Source: Bifidobacteriaceae bacterium (lineage in GTDB: Bacteria; Actinomycetota; Actinomycetes; Actinomycetales; WQXJ01). Taken from it: a stretch of 64,000 nt of DNA. Position 1 is the first letter of the stretch. The number at the start of each line of letters is the position of its first letter. Below, piece by piece: positions 42,444-50,801 of the stretch. Under the pieces are notes generated by a model. That model was given only the letters and a program-made list of their open reading frames with translations. It made no database searches and was not told the DNA's origin. The stretch lies in NCBI GenBank assembly GCA_031272885.1, contig JAISSX010000043.1:1-64000 (forward strand). Reading direction: 5' to 3'. The position numbers and the translations under genes were made by a program.

Positions 42444-44666
42444 CTACCAGGTCAGAGGGAGTTGAACGGGATCGGTGGTGGAGGGCGGCACGCCCAGGCG
42501 TTCCAGGGCGTTGGCGGTGATTTCCTTGAACACCGGGCCGGCCACCGTGGAGCCGTACTCGGTGGTGCGCGGTTTGAAAATGAAGACACCCACGGCGATG
42601 CGGGGGTTCTCGGCCGGGGCCAAGCCCACGAACGAGCCGACGTGCCAGGTGATCAGCGAGCCGTCTTCGGCCGTCTCCAGGATCTGCGAGGTGCCGGTCT
42701 TGCCGGCCACACGGTAGCCCTCGATCTGGGCGGTGGTGCCGGTGCCAGAATCAACCACCGACTCCATCATCTCCACCACTTGGCGGGCCGTGTCCGCGCT
42801 GACCACCCGGTTGCCGCTGCCCACGTCGTTGGCCTGGAACTCGCCATCGGCGCAGGTGTAGCCCTTAACCAGGTGCGGCGCGATGGCCACGCCGTTGTTG
42901 CCCAAGGTGGCGAACACCTGGGTGGCCTGCAGGGCGTTGACGGACACGCCCTGGCCGAACAGCACCACGTAGCGGGTGCGGCCATCCCAGGCGGTGGTAC
43001 CCGGCTTGTGCAGAATGCCGGGCGATTCGTTGGGCAGCTCGACACCAGTGTTCTTGCCGAAACCGAAGCGGGACATGAACTCCCACTTGGTTTCATCCGG
43101 CACGTTCTGGCCGGCCATGACCGTGCCCACGTTGGAGCTTTCCGCCAGCACGCCGGCCAGCGTCAACTGCTCCACACCGTGGGGGTGCGAGTCGATGTAG
43201 GTCTGGCCCTTGTAGGTCCACTCCGACGGCACCGAATACTGGCTGGCCGGGGTGGCCTCGCCGGTTTCGATCAGCATCGACATGGTCAGGACCTTGCCGG
43301 TGGAGCCGGGTTCGAAAATGGTCTCGATGGCGCGCGAACCAACCTTGTCGCCCTCTTGGATGTTGCCTGGGTCGATGGTGCCGGAATCCGCCAGAGCCAA
43401 GATTTCACCTGTTGGGATGTCGATCACCACGGCCGCGCCGGCGTCTGCCTGCGTGGCTGCCACCTGGGCGTCGATGGCCTGTTGGGCCTGCCACTGCAGG
43501 TCCGAGTTGATGGTCAGGGTGACCTCGCAGCCCACTTCGGCTGGGTCCTCCACCGTCTCGCCGCCCGGAATCGGCTGGCCCAGCGCGCCCACCTCGATGG
43601 TGGTCTGACCGGACTTGCCGGTCAGCCAATCGTTCTGGGTCTCCTCGATGCCGGTGTAGTGCTTGGCCGCGCCCGCCGCGTCATCCTCGAGTTCATACGG
43701 GTAGCCGATCAGGTTGCCGGCCAGCGTGTGGGCCGGGTACTCGCGGACATAGGACTTCTTGCCGTAGATGCCGTCGATGCCGAGGGCCTCGATGGCGTCC
43801 CACGTGGCCTGGTCGGCCTGTTTGATCAACTGGACGTACGTCTCGGTGCCATCCAGTTTGGCCTTGGTCTCTTCTTCCGTCAGGTCCAGGAAGGGGGCCA
43901 GCAGCTTGGCGGCGGCTTCCGCTCCTTCGCCCAGTTTGTTGCCGTCCTCATCGCGCCAGACCCAGCCGGCGATGTAGACCTGGTTGGCCTGGACCTCATA
44001 GCGCACCACGTCGGCCGCCAGGACGGTGCCATCGGCCGAGACGATGGCGCCACGCTGGGCCGGCTCCTCGACTATTCTCAGGCGGCTTTGCTGGCCTTCG
44101 GCCGCCACGGCGGCGGCGTCCAACACCTGGATGGTGACCAGCTTGGCGGCGAAAGCCACCAGGACCAGGCCCAAAGCGACCTTGATGATGGCCTGGCGGG
44201 TGCGTGGCCGGCCCAGGCCGCGGAACCAGCCGGTGGGCGGGGCTTTGGGCTGGGGGGCGGCTTTCGGTTGGGTGGTGGCCTTGGGCTGGGCGGCTGCTTT
44301 CGGTTGGGCGGTGGCGGCGAGCGCCCGGGCTTGAACGGCCTTTGGCGAGGCGGCGGACCTGGCGGGGCGAGCCGAAGGGGCCTGGTCAGCAGCCTGGGTG
44401 GCCCGGAGGGAAGCCTGGCCGGCGGCCTGGGCGGCGGCCTGGGCGGGCCGAGTCCGGCGGGGCCGGGCGGCTTCGCTGGGCTGGGCAGCCTCGCGGGGCT
44501 TGGCAGCCTCGCGCGGTTTGGCAGACCGGCCGGGTTGGGCTGCCTGGCTCGATTGGCCGGTCTGGCTCGATTGGCCGGCCTGGCCGGCCTGGCGCGCGGC
44601 GCGGCGCGGTTGGCGGCCTGCGGGCGGTTCGCGGCCTTCCGGCGGTTGGCGGCGCGGCGGTGTCAT
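42444..44666 (-). CDS. ftsI: Septal transpeptidase FtsI (PBP3)
   Basis: 740 residues. An unusually long cytoplasmic N terminus (about 1-155) consists of low-complexity tandem units (GQSSQTGQSSQ, KPREAAKPREAA, AQPKAAAQPKATTQPKA) rich in Ala, Gln, Arg and Lys. A membrane helix (about 160-180), a pedestal domain and a transpeptidase domain follow, with active-site motifs STGK (about 456), SSN (about 510) and KTG (about 655). It cross-links septal peptidoglycan with FtsW. It overlaps the ftsL-like gene by 4 bp. Confidence 0.95.
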   Translation of the reverse strand: MTPPRRQPPEGREPPAGRQPRRAARQAGQAGQSSQTGQSSQAAQPGRSAKPREAAKPREAAQPSEAARPRRTRPAQAAAQAAGQASLRATQAADQAPSARPARSAASPKAVQARALAATAQPKAAAQPKATTQPKAAPQPKAPPTGWFRGLGRPRTRQAIIKVALGLVLVAFAAKLVTIQVLDAAAVAAEGQQSRLRIVEEPAQRGAIVSADGTVLAADVVRYEVQANQVYIAGWVWRDEDGNKLGEGAEAAAKLLAPFLDLTEEETKAKLDGTETYVQLIKQADQATWDAIEALGIDGIYGKKSYVREYPAHTLAGNLIGYPYELEDDAAGAAKHYTGIEETQNDWLTGKSGQTTIEVGALGQPIPGGETVEDPAEVGCEVTLTINSDLQWQAQQAIDAQVAATQADAGAAVVIDIPTGEILALADSGTIDPGNIQEGDKVGSRAIETIFEPGSTGKVLTMSMLIETGEATPASQYSVPSEWTYKGQTYIDSHPHGVEQLTLAGVLAESSNVGTVMAGQNVPDETKWEFMSRFGFGKNTGVELPNESPGILHKPGTTAWDGRTRYVVLFGQGVSVNALQATQVFATLGNNGVAIAPHLVKGYTCADGEFQANDVGSGNRVVSADTARQVVEMMESVVDSGTGTTAQIEGYRVAGKTGTSQILETAEDGSLITWHVGSFVGLAPAENPRIAVGVFIFKPRTTEYGSTVAGPVFKEITANALERLGVPPSTTDPVQLPLTW

Positions 44667-45409
44667 TCGATCACCTCACCCGTTGCGCCATCGGTGGTCA
44701 CTTCGCCGGTGCCGGTTTCGCCAGCACCAACCTCACCGGCGGTGGCGTCATCGGCCACAGCGTCACCGGCCAGGGCGTCATCGGCGGACGCGGCGTCATC
44801 GGCCACAACCCCGCCGGAAGCGTCGTCGACCACCGTCTCACCAGTGGCCGCCGCGACATCGGCCGCCACCTCGTCTTCAATTACGCCACCGGCGGCCACA
44901 GCGTCACCGGCCAGGGCGTCATCGGCCACGTAGCCGTCGCCAACCACCTCACCGGTGGCGCCGTCTGCACCTTCGGCGGCCGCGTCATCGGCCACTGTGC
45001 CAATGGCTGCCGGGGCCGAACCGACAATCTTGCCCTCCCCCAACAGCAGGTAGGCCGTGCCTTCAGACGGCACCATGCCCAGTTCGACCGCGCGGGCGGC
45101 CAGCCAATCCGGCGCCGAACGCAGGGTGAGCTGCTCCTCCAGTTCGTAGTAGGTGGCCTCGGCGCGGCTGAGCTGCTGCTCCAGTTCGTGGATCTCGAAG
45201 GCGCCGGCCGCCAGTTCGGTGCGCAGGTACAAGACACAGGTGAGGCCGCCCACCAACAAGGCGATCAGGCTGGACAGGTACAGGACATAGCCTCGGCGGC
45301 GCTTCGGGGGGGCTACCAGGCGAAGGGCCGGCGGCGTGGCCACAGCCACCCCACCGGCCGGAGTGGCGGACGGGCTGCGGCGCACGGCCACGGCCGGGAC
45401 GGCGCTCAT
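44663..45409 (-). CDS. ftsL: FtsL/FtsB-like septum protein with acidic tail
   Basis: 248 residues. Basic cytoplasmic start (PPKRRRGY), one membrane helix (about 41-62), a short coiled coil (ELEQQLSRAEATYYELEEQL, about 75-95) and LAARAVELGMVPSEGTAYLLL, matching FtsL-type septum formation proteins. From about 135 onward there is an extra extracytoplasmic tail of about 110 residues made of Asp/Ala/Gly repeats (VADDALAGDAVA, DDASGGVVADDAAS). FtsL is usually much shorter. The position between rsmH and ftsI, with overlaps on both sides, supports the call. Confidence 0.85.
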   Translation of the reverse strand: MSAVPAVAVRRSPSATPAGGVAVATPPALRLVAPPKRRRGYVLYLSSLIALLVGGLTCVLYLRTELAAGAFEIHELEQQLSRAEATYYELEEQLTLRSAPDWLAARAVELGMVPSEGTAYLLLGEGKIVGSAPAAIGTVADDAAAEGADGATGEVVGDGYVADDALAGDAVAAGGVIEDEVAADVAAATGETVVDDASGGVVADDAASADDALAGDAVADDATAGEVGAGETGTGEVTTDGATGEVIE

Positions 45410-46575
45410 CGGCTCACCCCCTGGCGTGAACGGGTGGCACGGGTCTTGGCGGACTGGACTGACGGGCGGGGGCGCGACGGACGGGTCTTGACCGCCGCCC
45501 GCAGGCGCAGCGGGGCTGACCTGGGATTGCGGGCCTGTTCGGCCGGGCCGGCCGGCTCGGCGCCACGTGTCAGCAGGCGCAGGTACGGCTTAGTCGCCTC
45601 CGGCTCCACCGGCAGACCGGCCGGGGCGGCCGAGGTGGCGGCATCTTGAAGCACGCGCTTGGCAATGGCGTCCTCCAGCGACTGGTAGCTCATCACCACG
45701 ATGCGGCCACCCACCCTGAGGAGGTCAATCGCCTGGGGCAGGGCCGCCTCCAGGGCGGCCAGTTCACCGTTGACCTCGACCCGTAGGGCCTGGAAGGTGC
45801 GTTTGGCCGGGTTGCCGCCGGTGCGGCGGGCCGGCGCCGGAATGGCCTGGCGGATCAACTCCACCAACTGGGCGGAGCGTTCGATCGGCTGATCGGCCCG
45901 GGCATTGACGATGGCGGTGGCGATGCGCCCGGCGTAGCGTTCCTCGCCGTAGCGGGCCAGGATGCGGACCAGTTCGGCCCGCGGGTAGGTGGCCAGGATC
46001 CGGGCCGCCGTCAACTCCTGGGTGGTGTCCATGCGCATGTCAAGGGCCGTGTCACGCGAATAGGCGAAGCCGCGCTCATCCAGATCCAACTGGGGCGAGG
46101 AGACGCCCAGGTCGAACAGCACGGCATCGGCCGCTGCAACGCCAAGATCGTCACAGACCTGGTGGAGTTGGTCGTAGTTGGCGTGCACCACGGTGGTGCG
46201 CTCGGCATGGTTGGCGAGGCGTTGTTGGGCCGCCTTGACGGCGGCCGGGTCCCGGTCCAGGCCGATGATCCTGACCTGCGGAAAAGCCTCGGCTATGAGC
46301 CAAGCGTGGCCGCCCAGGCCGATCGTGGCATCGACGTAGACCGGGTGGTCTTGGCTTTCGATGGCGGGGCCAAGGAGTTCGAGGACCCGCTCGGGGGCAA
46401 CCGGTACATGAGCGGGCACCACAGGGGCTGCTGATGTTGCGGGGGCCGCGGATGCTGTGGGGGCTGCGGGGGCTGCAGGGGCCGCGGGCGCCATCGGGCG
46501 GGCAGCCGAAAATGGCGGAGCCGGTGCCGGCATGTCCGGAGACACGGGCACCAGTCCCGTGGCTCCGTGATCCAT
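45406..46575 (-). CDS. rsmH: 16S rRNA (cytosine1402-N4)-methyltransferase
   Basis: 389 residues from the ATG at 46575 (GAGAGGAA upstream). After an Ala/Pro-rich N-terminal extension of about 55 residues come the SAM-binding ATIGLGGHA, LDRDPAAV, VLFDLGVSSPQLD and GFAYSRDTALDMRMD, then the RRTGGNPAKRTFQALRVEVN stretch. The basic C-terminal tail continues after PYLRLLTRG. It methylates C1402 in the ribosomal P site. It overlaps ftsL by 4 bp. The 220 bp up to mraZ hold no gene. Confidence 0.94.
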   Translation of the reverse strand: MDHGATGLVPVSPDMPAPAPPFSAARPMAPAAPAAPAAPTASAAPATSAAPVVPAHVPVAPERVLELLGPAIESQDHPVYVDATIGLGGHAWLIAEAFPQVRIIGLDRDPAAVKAAQQRLANHAERTTVVHANYDQLHQVCDDLGVAAADAVLFDLGVSSPQLDLDERGFAYSRDTALDMRMDTTQELTAARILATYPRAELVRILARYGEERYAGRIATAIVNARADQPIERSAQLVELIRQAIPAPARRTGGNPAKRTFQALRVEVNGELAALEAALPQAIDLLRVGGRIVVMSYQSLEDAIAKRVLQDAATSAAPAGLPVEPEATKPYLRLLTRGAEPAGPAEQARNPRSAPLRLRAAVKTRPSRPRPSVQSAKTRATRSRQGVSR

Positions 46576-46795
46576 ATCGCCGGTTCCTCTCCGCTCAAGA
46601 CTCGGACTTGGTGGGGACGGCCGGCGGGCTTCCTTGGCCCGCCCGCCGCTCCCGCCACAAAAGGCTGGTCGGGGGCCCTCCTCCACCCGACCAGATCCCC
46701 AACCCGCCCAGGGAAACTGGCGCCGGGGAAGTGGCGTCAGGGTCCGGGGCGGGGCGGAGATCAAGCCGTGCGGCCGGAGGGATAGTCGCTGGGGC

Positions 46796-47221
46796 TTACC
46801 TCACCCCCTCTTCCAGTGCGGAGTACAGCTCGGTGTACTGATCCAGGTAGGCCTGCCAGGTGGCGGCGGCCCAAACTTCAAGCCGTTCCTCGAGGCCGAT
46901 CACGGCCAGGTCGCGCTCCAGGCCGGCGTACTGGCGCAGCGCGGGAGGAATGGTGACGCGGCCCTGCCGGTCCATCTCTTGGGCGCTGACCGAGGAATAG
47001 AAGATGCGGTCGAAGGCGATGGCGGGCATGCCCTCAGGGGCACGGGCACGGTTGGCCAGACGGTAGGCCTCGAACTGGGTCTTCGAGAAGAGGAAGAGGC
47101 ACTGGTTCTGGCCGCGGGTCAGGTAGACGCCATCGGCCAGCGCGGCCCGCGCGTTGGCCGGCACGATGATGCGGTTCTTGTCATCCAGCTTGATCAGTGA
47201 CTCGCCGTAGGCATCACTCAT
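46796..47221 (-). CDS. mraZ: Transcriptional regulator MraZ
   Basis: 141 residues with two SpoVT/AbrB-like DNA-binding halves: SLIKLDDKNRIIVPANAR and EMDRQGRVTIPPALRQYAG. MraZ forms rings and represses the dcw operon by binding repeated boxes upstream of itself. The ATG at 47221 has a strong GAAGGAGGTGG ribosome site. Candidate boxes lie at 47255-47270 and 47340-47355. It is the first gene of the dcw operon. Confidence 0.95.
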   Translation of the reverse strand: MSDAYGESLIKLDDKNRIIVPANARAALADGVYLTRGQNQCLFLFSKTQFEAYRLANRARAPEGMPAIAFDRIFYSSVSAQEMDRQGRVTIPPALRQYAGLERDLAVIGLEERLEVWAAATWQAYLDQYTELYSALEEGVR

Positions 47222-47254
47222 GGCTCCACCTCCTTCCCCTAGCTCACCAGCGCG

Positions 47255-47355
47255 CTCCACTTTACTCCACGAATTGGCAGATGATGCTGGGACTTACGGG
47301 AAATTTGGCGAGATTGGTCACAAATGTGCTGATCCAGCGGTGGAGCGAAGTGGAG
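47255..47355 (-). promoter_or_regulatory. Candidate MraZ boxes upstream of mraZ
   Basis: On the minus strand GTGGAGTAAAGTGGAG occupies 47270-47255, two GTGGAG units with a 10-bp period as expected for MraZ. A second pair, GTGGAGCGAAGTGGAG, lies at 47340-47355 in the opposite orientation. The first sits 34 bp before the mraZ start. Confidence 0.65.
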
Positions 47356-47411
47356 TACTACTCAGTGATCCGGGGCACAAGCGGGTCCTGGAGCGTTTCG
47401 TTGTGTGTTCA

Positions 47412-47527
47412 GGCGGACCGGGGGTAGTGGCGTTCCGCCCCTTCGCGACCGGCGGCGGCCTCGCGGCCGCCACCGCTGCTCAGATGCCCGTGCGCCGAAC
47501 CCTGAACACCACTACCCCCGGCCCGCC
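47412..47527. repeat. Long inverted repeat in the 449-bp region upstream of mraZ
   Basis: 24-bp arms (47412-47435 and 47504-47527), centred on CCGGGGGTAGTGG / CCACTACCCCCGG, pair with two mismatches. The loop contains a further stem, GGCGGC..GCCGCC. The region 47222-47670 contains no supported gene; besides this repeat it holds only the mraZ promoter and MraZ boxes. Confidence 0.75.
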
Positions 47528-47670
47528 TCTAGCGTCGCCTTGGGCGCATGGCAGGTTGGGCGGCGCCGCAAACCAACAGTCACGAAGGGGTACTGAGGGG
47601 GCCAGGATGACTGAGCGGCCGGGATGACTCAATCTCCAACCCGTGCCGTCACCCTTGGTGCGACAGCAGG

Positions 47671-48069
47671 TCAGTAGTCGCGGCGGTGTTCCCAGCGGCG
47701 TTCAAGGCGCTCGGTCAGGCTGGGGCGCTTGGTCTTGGCGGCCTTGGTGGGCCGGCCCGGTTCGCCACCATCGCCGGCGTCCGATGCGTCATCGGCCCCG
47801 GCCAAACCGCGTTGGGGGGAACTGAAGGCGAGGTAGGCGCCGGCGAACATGATCAAGAAGCCGGCAATCGAGACCCACAGTTGGGGGATGGTGATGCCCA
47901 ACAGCATCACCGCCAAACCGACCACCACGATGCCGATACCCAGGGCGATACGACCACGGCGCGGGCTGACGGGCCCGGCCGCCATGCGGGAGCCCAATTT
48001 GGGGTCCTCAGAGGCAAGTTGCTGCTCCAACTGGTCAAGCACGCGTTGCTCGTACTCAGAGAGGGGCAT
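47671..48069 (-). CDS. DUF3040 small membrane protein
   Basis: 132 residues beginning MPLSEYEQRVLDQLEQQLASEDPKL, the signature of the actinobacterial DUF3040 family, followed by two membrane helices (about 40-60 and 65-83) and a basic C terminus. The ATG at 48069 is 8 nt after GGAGG; an ATG six bases earlier is too close to it. It lies just upstream of mraZ and downstream of dinB, a common actinobacterial arrangement. Function unknown. Confidence 0.85.
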   Translation of the reverse strand: MPLSEYEQRVLDQLEQQLASEDPKLGSRMAAGPVSPRRGRIALGIGIVVVGLAVMLLGITIPQLWVSIAGFLIMFAGAYLAFSSPQRGLAGADDASDAGDGGEPGRPTKAAKTKRPSLTERLERRWEHRRDY

Positions 48070-48074
48070 TGCCA

Positions 48075-49301
48075 TCACCTCCGTTCCTGACGGTCGTCCT
48101 CTAAGCATAATGTGTCAACCAGAGTGCCGGGCCTGACAGCTTTCGGCCCAAAGCGCAACCGCACTTGATCGGCCGCGGCCTCGGCCGCCCGCAGGGCGGC
48201 CGGTTCGCGCGGCCCGGCGGCCTGGTCCAACGTCAGTTGGACCGCCTGGCCCTCGCCTTGGACCAGGTTCTCCAGCCGCACGCCGATCAGGCGGACGGGC
48301 AGCCCGTGCAGGTTGACGGCCGCCAATAGAGATTCGGCCACCGCCAGCACGGCCTTGGCCGAATCGACCGGCGAGTCCAGGGTGCGGGCGCGGCTGACCG
48401 TGGTGAAATCGCTGGTACGGACCTTCAGGCCAACCGTGCGGCACATCAGGCCCTGGGCCCGCAGGCGTTGGGTGGAGCGTTCAACCAGTTGCAGCAGGGC
48501 GCGGCGCAGTTCCGGCCCGCGCGGCAGGTCGGTGTCGAACGTCACTTCCGCACCCAGGGATTTCTCGTCCCGTTCCGGTACCACCGGTGCGTTGTCCTGA
48601 CCGTTGGCCATGGCCCTCAGGTGCATGGCGTTGGCCTGTCCGATGGCGCGCACCAAGGTTGGTAGCGGGCTGTCCGCCAGGTCACCGACCGTCACAATGC
48701 CGAGACGGGCCAAGGCGGCCTCGGTCTTGGCGCCGACGCCCCACAAGGCGTTGATCGGTAACGGGCGCAGGAAGGCCAACGTCTGGTCCGGTGGCACCTC
48801 CAGCAGGCCATCCGGTTTGGCCCGAGTCGAGGCGATCTTGGCCACCGACTTGGAGCGGCCGATACCCACCGAACAGGTGATGCCGAAACCCTGCCGCACC
48901 TGGGCCCGGATCCGTTCACCGATCTGCCGAGCCGGGCCAAGGCGGCGCAGCGCCCCGGTGACGTCCAGAAACGCCTCATCGATCGAAACCTGTTGCACCA
49001 ATGGCGTGACCGCCCGCAGCAACTCCATGACCCCATGTGAGACTTCGGCGTAGACCGCCCGGTGCGGTTCGATCCACACCGCCTGCGGGCATAGGCGCCG
49101 AGCCTGGCCCACCGGCATGGCCGAATGGACGCCGAACGCCCGCGCCTCATAAGTGGCGGCCACCACCACACCGCGCTCCCCCGCCCCGGCCACCACCACT
49201 GGCTGCCCGCGCAACTCGGGGCGGGTGCGCAGTTCCACGGAAGCGAAGAACGCGTCCATGTCGACATGCAGCACCGTGCGGGTGACGCCGGTTTCGGCCA
49301 T
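48075..49301 (-). CDS. dinB: DNA polymerase IV (Y family)
   Basis: 408 residues. The N terminus VLHVDMDAFFASVEL holds the first catalytic Asp, SIDEAFLDVTGA the second catalytic Asp/Glu pair, and YEARAFGVHSAMP is the finger loop. A little-finger domain follows. There is no obvious QLxLF-type beta-clamp motif at the very end (DTLCLEDDRQERR), although LVDTLCL is weakly similar. The ATG at 49301 follows GATAAT by 6 nt, a leaderless arrangement. Error-prone translesion synthesis is the expected role. Confidence 0.93.
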   Translation of the reverse strand: MAETGVTRTVLHVDMDAFFASVELRTRPELRGQPVVVAGAGERGVVVAATYEARAFGVHSAMPVGQARRLCPQAVWIEPHRAVYAEVSHGVMELLRAVTPLVQQVSIDEAFLDVTGALRRLGPARQIGERIRAQVRQGFGITCSVGIGRSKSVAKIASTRAKPDGLLEVPPDQTLAFLRPLPINALWGVGAKTEAALARLGIVTVGDLADSPLPTLVRAIGQANAMHLRAMANGQDNAPVVPERDEKSLGAEVTFDTDLPRGPELRRALLQLVERSTQRLRAQGLMCRTVGLKVRTSDFTTVSRARTLDSPVDSAKAVLAVAESLLAAVNLHGLPVRLIGVRLENLVQGEGQAVQLTLDQAAGPREPAALRAAEAAADQVRLRFGPKAVRPGTLVDTLCLEDDRQERR

Positions 49302-49364
49302 GACGTCATTATCCAACCGACCGCTGACACCCACCCGCCCCCACCCCTCGCGCATCGTCCCTCC

Positions 49365-49489
49365 CTCCTCCCGAAAGGTCACTTTCCCAGCCCGAGAGGT
49401 CAATTCCGGGCCAAATTGGGGCTGTGTTACCGGTCACAACCACCCCAAATTGACCTCTCGGGCTGGGAAAGTGACCTCTCGCGAGGAGG
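49365..49489. repeat. Intergenic palindromic element, family A copy 2
   Basis: A fully palindromic element of about 125 bp. The left arm has CGAAAGGTCACTTTCCCAGC then CCGAGAGGTCAATT. The right arm is its complement, ending CTCTCGCGAGGAGG. The loop (CAAATTGGGG..CCCCAAATT) pairs again around TTACCGGTCACA. It lies between divergent genes, and its right end supplies the ribosome binding site of the + strand gene. Confidence 0.88.
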
Positions 49490-49496
49490 GGGGAGA

Positions 49497-50363
49497 ATGG
49501 GCGGCATGGGGTCGAATCAGCGCCAGACTGAACGGAGCGGGCGGACCGGACGGCGCCGGCCGGCCGTAGTGCCACCGCCCACCGACGCCTTCGCCATCGA
49601 CACCGGCACGGCCAGCTTCTTGGCCGATCCCCATCGGCCCGGCACCGTAACACTGCTGGTCAACGGGGCCCACTCATCACCTTTCAACCTCCACGACCCG
49701 GCCGAACTGTACTTCGAGTACATGCAATGGATGCTGGCAGTGCTGCGCAGCCTCTACCCACCCGAGACGCCGCTGCGGGGCCTGCACCTGGGCGGCGCCG
49801 CCTGCGCCCTGCCACGCGCCATCGGGCACCTGTGGCCGGACAGCCGCCATCTGGCCATTGAGATCGACGCCAAACTGGCCGAAGCCGTGCGGGCCCACCT
49901 GCCGCTGCCACGCGCACCCAAGCTGCGCCTACGGGTGGGGGATGCGCTGGCGGCACTGGCCGGCAAGACGCCCGCCACCTGCGACATCATTGTGCGGGAC
50001 GTGTTCGATGGCGTCCGGGTACCGCCCCACGTGGCCGGCACCGAAGCCGCTCGGCTGGCGGCCCAAGCCCTGGCGCCCAGCGGTGTCTACCTGGTCAACT
50101 GCGCCGACCAGCCCGGCCTGCCGGTGGCGAGACGCGAGGCGGCCACCCTGGCCACCGCCTTCCCCTACGTGGCGGTGATCGCCGAACCGGGCCAACTGCG
50201 GGGCCGGCGGCGGGGCAACGCGGTGCTGGTGGCGCGGCACCAAGCCACCACACCGGAAACAGAAAGCGACCTCGCACGCCTGCTGCGGGCGGACGCCTTT
50301 CCCGCCCGGCTGATCACCGGGGAGGAGACGCCCACCTGGGCAGGCGGCGCGAGGCCGCTATGA
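49497..50363 (+). CDS. Spermidine-synthase-like methyltransferase-fold protein
   Basis: 288 residues with the Rossmann SAM-type fold of spermine/spermidine synthase-like proteins: LRGLHLGGAACALPRAI (motif I), RHLAIEIDAKLAEAV, LRLRVGDALAAL and CDIIVRDVFDG. The aminopropyltransferase catalytic Asp is not clearly conserved, so it may not make polyamines; many actinobacterial paralogues are uncharacterised. The ATG at 49497 is preceded by GAGGAGGGGG, which is the end of the palindromic element at 49365-49489. No partner gene follows on this strand. Confidence 0.75.
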   Translation: MGGMGSNQRQTERSGRTGRRRPAVVPPPTDAFAIDTGTASFLADPHRPGTVTLLVNGAHSSPFNLHDPAELYFEYMQWMLAVLRSLYPPETPLRGLHLGGAACALPRAIGHLWPDSRHLAIEIDAKLAEAVRAHLPLPRAPKLRLRVGDALAALAGKTPATCDIIVRDVFDGVRVPPHVAGTEAARLAAQALAPSGVYLVNCADQPGLPVARREAATLATAFPYVAVIAEPGQLRGRRRGNAVLVARHQATTPETESDLARLLRADAFPARLITGEETPTWAGGARPL

Positions 50364-50403
50364 GTTCAGGTAGCCGCAACGGCCACCTGGCTGGGTTGGG
50401 GAT

Positions 50404-50607
50404 CTAGAGAACCCGGACGTTGGACGCCTGGGGACCCTTCTGGCCTTCGGTGATGTCGAATTCGACCCGCTGGCCTTCTTCCAGGTTGCGGAAACCATCG
50501 GCCTGAATGGCCGAATAGTGGACGAAGACGTCCTGGCCGCCACCATCTTGCTCAATGAAGCCGTAACCCTTTTCCGAGTTGAACCACTTCACGCTGCCTA
50601 CTGCCAT
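50404..50607 (-). CDS. cspA: Cold shock protein CspA family
   Basis: 67 residues, a single cold-shock domain with RNP1 KGYGFIEQ and RNP2 VFVHYSAI; it begins [10 protein letters not shown] and ends QASNVRVL. It is a single-stranded nucleic acid chaperone. GGAAGG lies upstream of the ATG at 50607. A -10 TATAAG at 50718-50723 (minus) would give a leader of about 100 nt containing GTTCCGGAAC, a candidate temperature-responsive structure. It is a monocistronic unit. Confidence 0.95.
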   Translation of the reverse strand: MAVGSVKWFNSEKGYGFIEQDGGGQDVFVHYSAIQADGFRNLEEGQRVEFDITEGQKGPQASNVRVL

Positions 50608-50801
50608 GTACTGCATTCCTTCCGGGACATAAGGTGGCGCCGGGTGCACCGCCTCCTACTGCCGCGCCGTCATGAAAACCTTGGACGGGGTTCCGGAACG
50701 GTTCCAGCCAGGTGTTTCTTATACGTCACTGCTGCACCGACCATCCTGGCACGAGCGGGCGCAACCATCAAATGAGGTTACCCGGCGGGGCCCAGGGGCG
50801 G
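50608..50801 (-). promoter_or_regulatory. cspA promoter and leader
   Basis: On the minus strand TATAAG at 50723-50718 is a good -10 element. The leader to the ATG contains the palindrome GTTCCGGAAC and GGAACCGTTCC near 50695. No gene is present. Confidence 0.45.

Noticed and set aside
42462..44933. Very long open frame opposite ftsI (823 codons), and similar ones opposite nrdJ and the surface genes
   Set aside because: They are antisense to well-supported genes with matching codon phase. Their peptides are His/Arg/Gly-rich and resemble no family.
46576..46795. N-terminal extension of RsmH back to 46764
   Set aside because: The extra residues resemble translated non-coding DNA (Gly/Arg/Pro-rich), and the ATG at 46575 has a ribosome site and precedes the family-like region.
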